Shown here piece after piece: positions 54,065 to 62,491 of a stretch of 64,000 nucleotides of DNA; within the stretch, counting starts at the first letter, position 1; each line of letters begins with the position of its first letter. Origin of the DNA: Gammaproteobacteria bacterium (lineage in GTDB: Bacteria; Pseudomonadota; Gammaproteobacteria; Enterobacterales; Alteromonadaceae); contig JAAEZG010000003.1 of assembly GCA_018222985.1 (NCBI GenBank), forward strand, positions 186,001 to 250,000, in the 5' to 3' direction. Position numbers and translations under genes: made by a program. The notes under the pieces were generated by a model. The model worked only from the letters and a program-made list of their open reading frames with translations. It was not told the origin of the DNA and did no database searches.

Positions 54065-54923
54065 GCAGCGCGCCTTTTTAAAGTGGGCAGGCGGAAAATA
54101 CAATCTTATTGAGCCAATTACCGCAGTACTGCCGGCAGGCAATAAGCTGATTGAACCATTTGTTGGCGCCGGCTCGGTGTTTTTAAACACCGACTACCCC
54201 AAATATTTGCTGAACGACGTAAACCCCGATCTGATTACCTTATTCAAAACCGTGAAACGTCGCCCAAAACGTTTCATTGAAGACGCGCGCAAACTATTTA
54301 CTCAGGCCAATAATACCGCCGATGCCTATTATGCACTGCGCCAGCAGTTTAACCAAAGCACCGACCCTTACGAGCGTTCGCTGCTGTTTTTGTACCTAAA
54401 CCGCCATGGCTACAACGGCCTATGCCGCTACAACTTATCAGGGCAGTTCAATGTGCCTTTTGGGCAGTATTTACGGCCTTATTTTCCACAAGCGGAAATT
54501 GAGTTTTTTGCGGAAAAAGCCAAACGGGCTACCTTTACCTGTATGAGCTTTGAAAACGTATTTCGGCGCGCCCGCCAAGGCGACGTGGTTTATTGCGATC
54601 CGCCCTACGCACCACTGAGCTTAACCGCTAACTTTACCAGTTACGCGTGTGGTGGTTTTGGTATGGATGACCAAACTGAATTGGCACGCCGCGCAGAGAA
54701 CACGGCGCGAAAACGTGGCATTCCAGTGGTTATTAGCAATCACGACACAGAATTTACACGTTTGTTGTATAAAAAAGCGCAATTAGAAACCCTGCAGGTG
54801 TCGCGCTTTATTAGCCCTAAAGGTGACGGTCGCGGCAAAGTTGCCGAACTACTGGCCGTATACGCTCAACGCACTGGCAACGTCGTTACTTTAAATCCTC
54901 AGTTACGGAAGCATGTACGATGA
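54057..54923 (+). CDS. dam: DNA adenine methylase (GATC), Dam
   Basis: Methylates adenine in GATC for mismatch repair and replication control. It has 288 residues. The AdoMet-binding FLKWAGGKYNLIEPI is at 7-21, FVGAGSVFLNTDY near 39, the catalytic DPPY at about 181-184 (VVYCDPPYAPLS), and target-recognition HGYNGLCRYNLSGQFNVPFG near 119. This is the motif order of the alpha group with Dam-type spacing. It overlaps aroB by 8 bp and the GNAT gene by 4 bp. Confidence 0.96.
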   Translation: MIKQRAFLKWAGGKYNLIEPITAVLPAGNKLIEPFVGAGSVFLNTDYPKYLLNDVNPDLITLFKTVKRRPKRFIEDARKLFTQANNTADAYYALRQQFNQSTDPYERSLLFLYLNRHGYNGLCRYNLSGQFNVPFGQYLRPYFPQAEIEFFAEKAKRATFTCMSFENVFRRARQGDVVYCDPPYAPLSLTANFTSYACGGFGMDDQTELARRAENTARKRGIPVVISNHDTEFTRLLYKKAQLETLQVSRFISPKGDGRGKVAELLAVYAQRTGNVVTLNPQLRKHVR

Positions 54924-55363
54924 ACTGGTATTTAAAAAGCTTTGCAGAACTCACAACAACCGAGTTGTACGCAATTTTGCAGCGCCGCGAAGAAGTTTTT
55001 GTGGTGGAGCAAACCTGCCCGTATTTAGACGCGGACGGCGCCGATGACAAGGCATTGCACTTGTGGGCAGATAGCGACAAAGAAAGCGTGGTGGCTTACG
55101 CACGAATCTTTTTGGGCGAAAGCAGCAACGGATATAGCCGAATTGGTCGAGTACTCACTTCTGAGTCAGTACGTCGCCACGGTTATGGCCGTGAGCTCAT
55201 GCTGCGGGCCATTGACGTGTGCGAACGCTATACCCCGCAATTACCCATTCGTTTAGGCGCGCAAGTGTATTTGCGAGCCTTTTATGAAAGCTTCGGGTTT
55301 ACCGCCATTAGCGACGAGTACCTTGAAGACGATATTCCCCATATTGATATGGAACGCCGTTAA
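54920..55363 (+). CDS. elaA: ElaA-like GNAT acetyltransferase
   Basis: A 147-residue single-domain GNAT protein. The ElaA signature is clear: MNWYLKSFAELTTTELYAIL start, RREEVFVVEQTCPYLDADGAD near 22-42, and the acetyl-CoA loop ESVRRHGYGRELM near 83-95. The substrate is unknown in E. coli too. It overlaps dam by 4 bp and rsmJ by 1 bp. Confidence 0.9.
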   Translation: MNWYLKSFAELTTTELYAILQRREEVFVVEQTCPYLDADGADDKALHLWADSDKESVVAYARIFLGESSNGYSRIGRVLTSESVRRHGYGRELMLRAIDVCERYTPQLPIRLGAQVYLRAFYESFGFTAISDEYLEDDIPHIDMERR

Positions 55364-56031
55364 TGAGCGACACTGGCTTTGTGCTCGAGCAAGGCGACGA
55401 CGGCTTGCAATTGCGCTGGCTAGAACAGCCCAAAATGTTGCCGCTTCGCATTGATTTTTTAGCCGGTAAAAGTGCTTTTCGGGCGGCGCAAGCGCGCATT
55501 AAAGACGAAGCCATTGCCCGCGCCTGTGCGCTACACAAATTAAAAGCCCCTAGTTTATTAGATGCCACGGCCGGCCTTGGGCGCGATGCGTTGGTACTTG
55601 CTCAGCTAGGTGCCCATGTTGGGCTGAACGAACGCCACCCCATAGTGCGCCAGCTGTTACAAGACGCATTGCAACGTTTGCACGCCGCCATGCCAGATTG
55701 GCAGCAGCGACTATACTTTGTTGATATTTCAGAATTAGCGGCGCTGACCGACGACAGTTTTGATGTGGTTTATTTAGACCCGATGTACCCTAAAGGTGAT
55801 CGCAAAGCCAAAGCCGCCGTAAAGAAAGACATGCAAATGTTTCAGCAACTTGTTGGCAGCGACGAAGACGCCGACGCCCTGCTAGCACCTGCATTACGTA
55901 TTGCGCGTCAGCGCGTGGTGGTAAAACGCCCACAACATGCTGACTTTTTAGCCGGTGTAAAACCTCACGCACAAGTGATCAGTAAAAAACACCGCTTTGA
56001 CCTTTATTTTCCGGAGCAACAACATGATTAA
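55363..56031 (+). CDS. rsmJ: 16S rRNA (guanine-1516-N2)-methyltransferase RsmJ
   Basis: A 222-residue AdoMet-dependent methyltransferase. Motif I is LLDATAGLGRDALVLAQLGA (about 66-85); the catalytic-type motif IV reads VVYLDPMYP (about 136-144). MLPLRIDFLAGKSAFRAAQ near 26 matches the family. It is a little shorter than E. coli RsmJ (250) at the N-terminus. The stop-start TAATG joins it to elaA, and it overlaps the peroxiredoxin start by 8 bp. Confidence 0.95.
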   Translation: MSDTGFVLEQGDDGLQLRWLEQPKMLPLRIDFLAGKSAFRAAQARIKDEAIARACALHKLKAPSLLDATAGLGRDALVLAQLGAHVGLNERHPIVRQLLQDALQRLHAAMPDWQQRLYFVDISELAALTDDSFDVVYLDPMYPKGDRKAKAAVKKDMQMFQQLVGSDEDADALLAPALRIARQRVVVKRPQHADFLAGVKPHAQVISKKHRFDLYFPEQQHD

Positions 56032-56500
56032 AACGAATGATCGTATTCCTGCTGGCACGTTAACAGCACTTGGTGAAGTGGGCATGCAGCAATTTGACCC
56101 AGCCGAGCTATTTGCCAAAGGCACGCATATTTTGTTTGCCGTACCTGGCGCCTTCACGCCTACTTGCTCAGAGAAGCATTTACCTGGCTTTGTTGAGCAC
56201 GCTGACAAACTGCGCGCCAAAGGCGTACAAACCATTGCATGCGTTGCAGTAAACGATGCGTTTGTGATGAAAGCATGGGGCAAAGCATTAAACGTTGGTG
56301 ACGCCGTGATGTTATTGGCTGACGGCGATGCGTCATATCACCAAGAGCTTGGCCTGATTAAAGAAACAGGCAGCTTTGGCGGTACCCGTGCCGAGCGTTA
56401 CGCCATGGTGATTACTGATGGTGTGATTAAACATTTATTTGTTGAAGACGAAAAAACATACGGCGTCAGTAGCGCTGAGCACGTACTTGAAGCGTTGTAA
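56024..56500 (+). CDS. Peroxiredoxin, Prx5 type
   Basis: Thiol peroxidase of 158 residues. The start is the ATG at 56024 (MIKTNDRIPAGTL) with CCGGAG upstream; it overlaps rsmJ by 8 bp. The peroxidatic Cys sits in VPGAFTPTCSEKHLPGF (about 40-56), the Prx5 form. No second obvious resolving cysteine in the usual place (a Cys near 73 in TIACVAV), so it may need glutaredoxin/glutathione or act as 1-Cys. Regulator OxyR sites are not seen. Confidence 0.93.
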   Translation: MIKTNDRIPAGTLTALGEVGMQQFDPAELFAKGTHILFAVPGAFTPTCSEKHLPGFVEHADKLRAKGVQTIACVAVNDAFVMKAWGKALNVGDAVMLLADGDASYHQELGLIKETGSFGGTRAERYAMVITDGVIKHLFVEDEKTYGVSSAEHVLEAL

Positions 56501-57691
56501 ATGTCGCAACACGCTGCACATGATGTGATTGTGATTGGGGCCGGCGCTGCCGGCCTTCATTGCGCTGCCACCGCAGCCAAACGTGGCCGACGTGTGGTGG
56601 TGCTTGATCATGCCAAGCAAGCAGGTAAAAAAATTCTTATCTCTGGTGGTGGCCGCTGTAACTTTACCAACATGTATGCCAGCCCAGAAAATTACTTGTC
56701 AGAAAACCCACATTTTTGTAAGTCAGCCTTAAGCCGTTACACCCAATGGGACTTTATAGGCTTAGTTAACGACTACGGTATTGCGTACCACGAAAAAACC
56801 TTAGGCCAGCTATTTTGCGACAACAGCGCCAAAGATATCGTTAATATGCTGATGAAAGAGTGCAGCAAATACGGTGCTCACGTGCAGTTACGCACCGAGG
56901 TGCTTGGTGTCGACCATAGCGCCGATGGCTACGTGGTGAAGACGTCACAAGGGTTGTTGCAGGCCGAGAAAGTGGTGGTGGCTTGTGGCGGGTTATCCAT
57001 GCCGAAACTCGGCGCAACGCCTTTGGGCTACCAGCTTGCTGAGCAGTTTGGCCACCGCATTGTGCCCGTGCGTGCCGGCTTAGTTCCTTTTACCCTGCAC
57101 GATGCCGACAAACAGCGTTACGCTGAACTTTCCGGCTTGTCGGTGGATGTTGTGGCGAGCAACGACCGCGCCAGCTTCAAAGAGGCGATGTTGTTTACCC
57201 ACCGTGGTGTTTCTGGGCCGTCTATGCTGCAAATATCGTCGTATTGGTACCCTGGTGAAACCGTTGCCGTGAATTTATTGCCGCAAGAAAATGTCTTTGA
57301 AAGCTTAACCTCCTTACGCCAAAGCCGCCCCCGCATGAGCCTACGCACCGCCGTACAAGAGTGGTTTCCAAAACGGCTAGCCCTAACCTTATGCGAGCAA
57401 TACAATTGGCCCGACAAAAACCTAGCAGACTGCAGTAATGCCCAATTACAGCACGTTGCAGACACCCTGCACCAGTGGCCGCTAAAACCAAATGGCACCG
57501 AAGGTTACCGTACCGCAGAAGTAACCCTAGGCGGCGTCGACACCAATCAAATCAGCTCGAAAACCATGGAAAGTCGCCTACAGCCCGGCTTGTATTTCAT
57601 TGGTGAAGTACTTGACGTAACCGGCTGGCTAGGTGGCTATAACTTTCAATGGGCCTGGAGCAGCGGCTGGGTTTGCGGCGAAAGCGTTTAG
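56501..57691 (+). CDS. YhiN/HI0933-family flavoprotein
   Basis: A 396-residue FAD-binding protein. The dinucleotide motif is VIVIGAGAAGLHCAATAAKRG (9-29, one GxGxxG), and ILISGGGRCNFTNMY near 44 is the HI0933 signature; VACGGLSMPKLGATPLGYQLAEQFG near 165 and GGVDTNQISSKTMESRLQPGLYFIGEVLDVTG near 345 complete it. The enzymatic role is not established in the family. It begins 0 bp after the peroxiredoxin stop (TAAATG) and ends the aroK-to-yhiN run of tightly packed genes. Confidence 0.93.
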   Translation: MSQHAAHDVIVIGAGAAGLHCAATAAKRGRRVVVLDHAKQAGKKILISGGGRCNFTNMYASPENYLSENPHFCKSALSRYTQWDFIGLVNDYGIAYHEKTLGQLFCDNSAKDIVNMLMKECSKYGAHVQLRTEVLGVDHSADGYVVKTSQGLLQAEKVVVACGGLSMPKLGATPLGYQLAEQFGHRIVPVRAGLVPFTLHDADKQRYAELSGLSVDVVASNDRASFKEAMLFTHRGVSGPSMLQISSYWYPGETVAVNLLPQENVFESLTSLRQSRPRMSLRTAVQEWFPKRLALTLCEQYNWPDKNLADCSNAQLQHVADTLHQWPLKPNGTEGYRTAEVTLGGVDTNQISSKTMESRLQPGLYFIGEVLDVTGWLGGYNFQWAWSSGWVCGESV

Positions 57692-57800
57692 TACGTTTTA
57701 GTTAAGTATGTTCACAATTGGTTACTTTTCCCCTATAGGTCACAAATGAATTATAGTATATCTTGAAGTGACCTTAACATTCTTAATATAGGTGTTATTC

Positions 57801-58061
57801 ATGAGGCTGACCACTGGCCGACTGCTCGTGTTAGATGATGATCATCAAGTTAGCTCAACCATTCGCGAAATGGCACAAGCAGCTGGCTTTACCGCGCGGT
57901 CATGCACAGCGGCCGATGAATTTTTTAAACAAGTTCAGCAGTTCGACCCAACCCATATTATTCTCGATTTGGCCATGCCCGGCGCTGACGGTGTCGAGGT
58001 CATGCGTCGCTTAGCGCAAGAGCAATGCCACGCGACGCGATGCCAAGCGGCGGTAAATTAA
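57801..58061 (+). pseudogene. 5' fragment of a response regulator (broken REC domain)
   Basis: 86 codons from the ATG at 57801 (AGGTG 7 bases upstream). The frame shows a normal REC start, RLLVLDDDHQVSSTIREM, and the phospho-acceptor IILDLAMPGADGVEVMRRL, then leaves the family after RLAQEQCHA and reaches a stop 10 codons later. About half of a REC domain is present. The downstream frame (58025 on) is a hybrid kinase end, so I read the locus as an internal deletion that joined a regulator gene to a kinase gene out of frame. Confidence 0.8.
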
Positions 58062-58762
58062 CTATTGAAAGCGCCAACGTGCTGTTAGACGAAGACTATG
58101 CGCATGCCCATACCGAAGAAACGCCTGGCGAATATATTGTTATTTCCGTGTCCGACACCGGTACGGGGATGGCGTCCGATGTGATTCGCCACGCCTTCGA
58201 GCCATTTTTCACCACCAAAGAGCGCGGCAAAGGTAGCGGCCTCGGCTTAAGTATGGTGTATGGCTACGTCAAACAGTCCAATGGGCATATTAAAATTTAT
58301 TCAGAGTTAGAGCACGGCACGACCATTAAAATTTATTTACCGCGCGTACACGGCACTGCCGAGGCTTTGTTGCAACGTTCACAGCCACAAATTATCGGCG
58401 GCCACGAGCATATTCTCATTGTCGAAGACGACGAATTAGTTCGCCACCATGTAATTCGGCAGTTGCAAGATTTCGGCTACGATATTGTTGCGGTCAGATC
58501 GGCGCATGGCGCATTAGAAATACTGAAAAATAAGCAGTTTGACTTGCTGTTTACCGACGTAGTGATGCCCGGAATGAACGGCCCGCAACTGGCCGTTGAG
58601 GCGCATAAGCTTTATCCAGACATGAAATTACTGTTCACCTCGGGCTATACCGAAAACGCCATTGTTCATCACGGCCGCTTAGACCCCGGCGTGAAGCTAT
58701 TGAGTAAGCCTTATCGCCGCCAAGACCTAGCGAATAAAATTCGCGAAGCCTTAGACGACTAG
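58025..58762 (+). pseudogene. 3' fragment of a hybrid sensor kinase (HATPase plus REC)
   Basis: 245 codons, overlapping the broken regulator. It begins inside the HATPase N-box: RDAMPSGGKLTIESANV should be preceded by an Asn-Ala that here is present as AAT GCC but separated by one extra base. Then come the G boxes (SDTGTGMASDVIRHAFEPFF, GKGSGLGLSMVYGYVKQSNG), and a complete REC domain (HILIVEDDELVRHH, phospho-Asp in LLFTDVVMPG, LLSKPYRRQDL). The sensor, H-box and most of the kinase core are missing, so it cannot act as a kinase; the REC part could still fold if translated from an internal start. Confidence 0.8.
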
Positions 58763-58770
58763 TCGGTGGT

Positions 58771-59520
58771 TTAGTTTGACGGCGCTTGCTCTAGTGCCTC
58801 AACCACCACTTTTTCTAAATCGGCGTACTCTACATAGCCCGGAATAATACGGCCACCTATAATCATAGCCGGCGTTCCGTTGAGACCAAAATCACGGAAC
58901 ACTTCATAATTACGCTGAATAATTGTCGGTGTTGCATTCACACTGCGCAACTGCGAGCGAGTTCCCGTGCGACGAGCAATTTGCTCGAGCGATTTTTGGG
59001 TATGTAAGCCGCTTTTGGCGTACAGTAACTCATGAACATCCGCGAATTGCTGTGGTTGGTTTTGCCATACGTTCAGCGCATAAGCTGCTGGGTTTAGCTT
59101 GCCACCTTCCACTTCAGCTTGGCGTAATGGAATCATAATGTTAATCACTTTGAGTTGATCATATTCGCTAACAAGCTTTTGTAAGTGCGGCTCTAAACGT
59201 TTGCAGTAAGGGCAGTCGTAGTCAGTGAATACCACGACTTCAAGAGTGGACTCTTTAGCTCCGAACCAAGGGTGTGTTTCATCATTCTCAAACAACCATG
59301 GCCCGTGTTCTGCGCTGCGCTTCTGCGCGGCAGCTTTATTTTCGATATAGCTTTTTAAGCTGTCTAACACACTGGGAATAATTTCAGGGTTTTGTTGCAA
59401 CAGAGCTTCGATTTCTTGAAGCTGTGAGGCTTGTTCGGGGCTTTTTTGCTGTGCTTGTACCGACGTGGCTACCGCAAAACTTAGACTAATACTCAAAAAT
59501 ACTGACACTAAAAACTTCAT
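58771..59520 (-). CDS. scsC: ScsC/DsbA-like periplasmic thiol-disulfide protein
   Basis: A 249-residue exported thioredoxin-fold protein. Signal peptide 1-23 (MKFLVSVFLSISLSFAVA, cleavage near VQA-QQ), a helical N-terminal extension (about 28-68) like the oligomerisation stalk of ScsC, then the active site FTDYDCPYCKRLEPHL (CPYC near 102-105) and the cis-Pro loop NGTPAMIIGG near 215. It lies 13 bp after the scsD-like gene and after a DsbD-type reductase, the natural partner that would keep it reduced. Reduction suggests an isomerase or copper-protection role by analogy with Salmonella scs; DsbA-like oxidation is an alternative. Confidence 0.83.
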   Translation of the reverse strand: MKFLVSVFLSISLSFAVATSVQAQQKSPEQASQLQEIEALLQQNPEIIPSVLDSLKSYIENKAAAQKRSAEHGPWLFENDETHPWFGAKESTLEVVVFTDYDCPYCKRLEPHLQKLVSEYDQLKVINIMIPLRQAEVEGGKLNPAAYALNVWQNQPQQFADVHELLYAKSGLHTQKSLEQIARRTGTRSQLRSVNATPTIIQRNYEVFRDFGLNGTPAMIIGGRIIPGYVEYADLEKVVVEALEQAPSN

Positions 59521-59533
59521 AACATCTCCAAAA

Positions 59534-60028
59534 TTAGTGCATTAGGCGCGCCCACTGCAGGCGCAACCATAACCCCACTGGCGTTGATGCACCAGTGGTA
59601 TATGAAACAATTTCTCCGTTGGCAATAATGGCAACCGTTGGGGTTGCCGCTATTTGCCAACGTTGGGCTAGCATTCCCGTGCTGTCATTCACGGTTTCAA
59701 ACTGGTAGTCATTCGTGGTTAGATACTGGGTTAACTGTGTATCATCACCGGAACGAATGGCAATGCTAAACACTGGGTAGTCTTCAGCTAGCCAATCTAT
59801 GGTTGGCGAGACTAGCTCACAAATGGGGCACCAAGTTCCCCAAAAATAAAGCACCACAGGCTGCTCATGGCTACGCTGCAAAATATCCACAGAGGCTTCG
59901 GACAATGTAATAACGCTCAGTGGACCGATAGGCCCACTGGGCAAGTTACGCCCGCGCCAAGCGTCTACAGCAAAGCTAATTGCCAGAAACAACACCACGT
60001 AAAGTAGTATTTGCTTAATTCGCTTCAT
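59534..60028 (-). CDS. scsD: ScsD/TlpA-like membrane-anchored thioredoxin
   Basis: A 164-residue protein with an N-terminal anchor (about 5-22, IKQILLYVVLFLAISFAV) and a periplasmic TlpA-like domain. The active site is FWGTWCPICELVSPTIDWLAED (CPIC near 66-69) and the cis-Pro segment ATPTVAIIANGE near 127. It overlaps the DsbD-family gene by 14 bp, so its electrons likely come from that protein. CPIC resembles ScsD and DsbE/CcmG-like reductants; cytochrome genes are not nearby, which favours the scs interpretation. Confidence 0.83.
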   Translation of the reverse strand: MKRIKQILLYVVLFLAISFAVDAWRGRNLPSGPIGPLSVITLSEASVDILQRSHEQPVVLYFWGTWCPICELVSPTIDWLAEDYPVFSIAIRSGDDTQLTQYLTTNDYQFETVNDSTGMLAQRWQIAATPTVAIIANGEIVSYTTGASTPVGLWLRLQWARLMH

Positions 60029-62003
60029 GAGTGCCTCGCTGCGGGCCAGCGGCTTGATTAAGTGCCTCTAACACCGCTTGGTCGGTCAAAATAACTGGCA
60101 AGATGATGCCTTCCGGCGCGCCAGGCCCATACACCTGGTTGAACGGCACTCCAAAACGCCCGTTTGCCTTCAAAAAATCAGTAATGCGCTGGTTCGGGCG
60201 CGTCCAATCACCACGAATGGCCACCACATGCTCTTGTTGCAGCGCACCGGCTACTGGTTGCTGGGTCAACACATTGTATTTGTTGGCTTGGCAAGTCACA
60301 CACCAGTCGGCGGTCACATCGACAAACACAACTTTGTTCGCCGCTAACGCTTGTGCTATCGCTTGCCCACTTAGTGGTTGCCATTGGGTTTGCTCGGTGT
60401 CCACCTCGGTGGCTGCGGCGTTATTTGGCATGATTTGGCTAACTAAAATACTCACCAGCCACAGCGAGGTCAGCATAAGTAGCACTGCGAATACACGATT
60501 CACCCATTGCAGCCATGCACCTGGCTTAGGTAGCTTGGTGGCCAGCTTGGGCCATGCTGCCACCAATAACCACGGCAACGCCATGCCCACACCAAGCACC
60601 ATAAACACCAAAATAAGCGTGAGGTTAGATGCCGCTAACGCAAAGGCGACTGCGGTACCCAGAAACGGGGCGGTACAAGGCGTTGCTAATAAGGTGGCAA
60701 ACATGCCCTGAACAAAATGCCCAAGCGTTGAGTTATCTCCTCGGCTGGCTACCCATTGTTGCAGCCCATGGGGAAGCTGAATGCGCCATAAGCCGCTCAC
60801 CGATATTGCAAAAATTGCCGTGACCAACGCCATAAAGCCCACAAAATAAGGATTTTGGAATTGAATTCCCCAGCCAATGGCATGGCCAGTTGCCTTTAAC
60901 ACCATGACCATGGCAGCCAGCAGCACAAACGAGAACACAATGCCCAGCGCTGAGGCGATAAAGTGTTGACGTATGGCGGTTTGCTGCGCTGGGGCGACAA
61001 TAATAGAACGCAGCTTTAATCCCAAAACAGGCAGCACACAGGGCATAATGTTAAGAATTAAGCCGCCAAGCAAAGCAAACCCAAGAATTACTCCCAAACT
61101 AGGCATATTAGGTTTGGCAGTTTGTGGAGTGCTGTGCGCCTGCAGCGAGCCCGCGCTGACCTGACTCGACAGCTCAGCTTGCAGCGTTTGATCGGCTATT
61201 GTCACCTGCATTTGGTGGCCAACAAGGTCTGGTTGCTCTAACCAATGAGAAACCGCAAAACGCGCCGTTAAGGTGTTGCCATCAATCTGTTGCGCTAGTT
61301 GTTCAATAGCTAAATCAGTGAGCTCTGGATGCAAGCTATCTACAAATAATCGCGGTTGCTGCCACGCTTTTTGCTGCGTAACACTCACTTCAAGCTGCTG
61401 CTGTTCGGCTGACCAAACCATGCGCGATACTTGAACAAGCGGGTGATTAACGTGCGGCAGGCGACTCTGGGCCTGTTCAAACACAAACATGTCATCCATG
61501 TCGGCGGTTAATTCACTTGGCGTAAAACGTAGCTCTAACGGAAAATCAGAAATCACACAAATATCGGTACAGCTGGCTAGTGTCAGTGTGCCTTTTATGG
61601 TGGTTTCTTGCTGCCAGTCGGCTACGTCAATTAGCCAAGGAAAGCTAACATCGCCTTGGTAACCAACGGTTTCAATGCCTTGCACACTAAAACGCTGCGG
61701 CACTGCGAACTGCCAACGAATATCTTTCACATTAGTCGACGCGTCTTGCCAAGAGAATTCCGGCGGAACACCACCTTCTCCGGGCGTGCGCCAGTAGGTT
61801 TTCCAAGGCTCGGTAAGTTTCACCTGCAGCAAACCATGCACGGTGTTTTCTTTGCTGTCGGTTTTACCTGGCAACAATAAACGAACTTGCACGGCATCGT
61901 GCTGTTTTAGCTGCACCCACGAGGTGCTCACCTGTGCTTGAACAGGTAAAAGCATCATCGCAAAAGCGAAAGCCAGTACACGTATTACATTTTGAATGTT
62001 CAT
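60015..62003 (-). CDS. scsB: ScsB / DsbD-family transmembrane thiol reductase
   Basis: Passes electrons from cytoplasmic thioredoxin to periplasmic partners. It has 662 residues: signal peptide 1-23, an N-terminal domain of the DsbC/ScsB alpha type (about 30-280, with WKTYWRTPGEGGVPPEFSW and SCTDICVISDFPLELR), eight membrane helices at about 305-535 with the redox cysteines in LNIMPCVLPVLGLKL and ATPCTAPFLGTA, and a C-terminal thioredoxin domain with DVTADWCVTCQANK (CVTC near 568-571). All three cysteine pairs are visible. The long N-domain identifies ScsB rather than DsbD. Confidence 0.9.
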   Translation of the reverse strand: MNIQNVIRVLAFAFAMMLLPVQAQVSTSWVQLKQHDAVQVRLLLPGKTDSKENTVHGLLQVKLTEPWKTYWRTPGEGGVPPEFSWQDASTNVKDIRWQFAVPQRFSVQGIETVGYQGDVSFPWLIDVADWQQETTIKGTLTLASCTDICVISDFPLELRFTPSELTADMDDMFVFEQAQSRLPHVNHPLVQVSRMVWSAEQQQLEVSVTQQKAWQQPRLFVDSLHPELTDLAIEQLAQQIDGNTLTARFAVSHWLEQPDLVGHQMQVTIADQTLQAELSSQVSAGSLQAHSTPQTAKPNMPSLGVILGFALLGGLILNIMPCVLPVLGLKLRSIIVAPAQQTAIRQHFIASALGIVFSFVLLAAMVMVLKATGHAIGWGIQFQNPYFVGFMALVTAIFAISVSGLWRIQLPHGLQQWVASRGDNSTLGHFVQGMFATLLATPCTAPFLGTAVAFALAASNLTLILVFMVLGVGMALPWLLVAAWPKLATKLPKPGAWLQWVNRVFAVLLMLTSLWLVSILVSQIMPNNAAATEVDTEQTQWQPLSGQAIAQALAANKVVFVDVTADWCVTCQANKYNVLTQQPVAGALQQEHVVAIRGDWTRPNQRITDFLKANGRFGVPFNQVYGPGAPEGIILPVILTDQAVLEALNQAAGPQRGTHEAN

Positions 62004-62062
62004 TAAAAATATCTCATGTGTTTACAACATAACGTATGGACGAAAACTGAAGTTCAGCTCGT

Positions 62063-62443
62063 CTATTCGTTAAACACACAAAATACGAGGTGGGGTCGGT
62101 ATCGCCTAAGTGGCGGTGGCGATTGTGCAACTGGTGCGGGAGCCTTCCGCGCGAGCACCAACAATACCAGCACAATAAACAAAGATAAGGCAGCACCGCC
62201 ATCTAAAATATTCGCATGCGCTTGTTGCAACAAGTGACCAGACGCATCGCAGTCAGCCGCCAAGTGTGTCGCAGCACTTGCATCGGCTTGGTGATGCTGA
62301 GCTTGCTGGGTTTTCTGAACCTTCAAAGGACAGCCAGCTAAGCCTAAGTTACTTTGCTGGCTCCAACACAAAAACAGCACGCAAGCTATCGCCATCAGGG
62401 CAATATAAGCTCGAAACTGTTGTTGTGTCTGACCTCTAAACAT
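62063..62443 (-). CDS. Small His/Cys-bearing membrane protein beside scsB
   Basis: A 126-residue protein of unknown family. It has an N-terminal helix at about 11-30 (with a lone Cys), a second hydrophobic segment at about 86-100 (SLFIVLVLLVLARKA), and a periplasmic loop between them rich in His and Ala (AQHHQADASAATHLAADCDASGHLLQQAHAN). The ADCDASGHLL-x-AH cluster could bind copper or zinc. In Salmonella scsA is a small membrane protein beside scsBCD, so by position this could be its counterpart, but I see no proof of homology. The start is ATG at 62441-62443; GTG at 62449 is possible. Confidence 0.6.
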   Translation of the reverse strand: MFRGQTQQQFRAYIALMAIACVLFLCWSQQSNLGLAGCPLKVQKTQQAQHHQADASAATHLAADCDASGHLLQQAHANILDGGAALSLFIVLVLLVLARKAPAPVAQSPPPLRRYRPHLVFCVFNE

Positions 62444-62491
62444 CGTCACCCGCTAGCTCTCGCTAATATCTAATATCGCTTTTGCTTTTCT

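Noticed and set aside
58025-58762. Functional hybrid histidine kinase
   Set aside because: The H-box, sensor domain and start of the HATPase domain are missing. The frame opens inside the N-box after an extra base.
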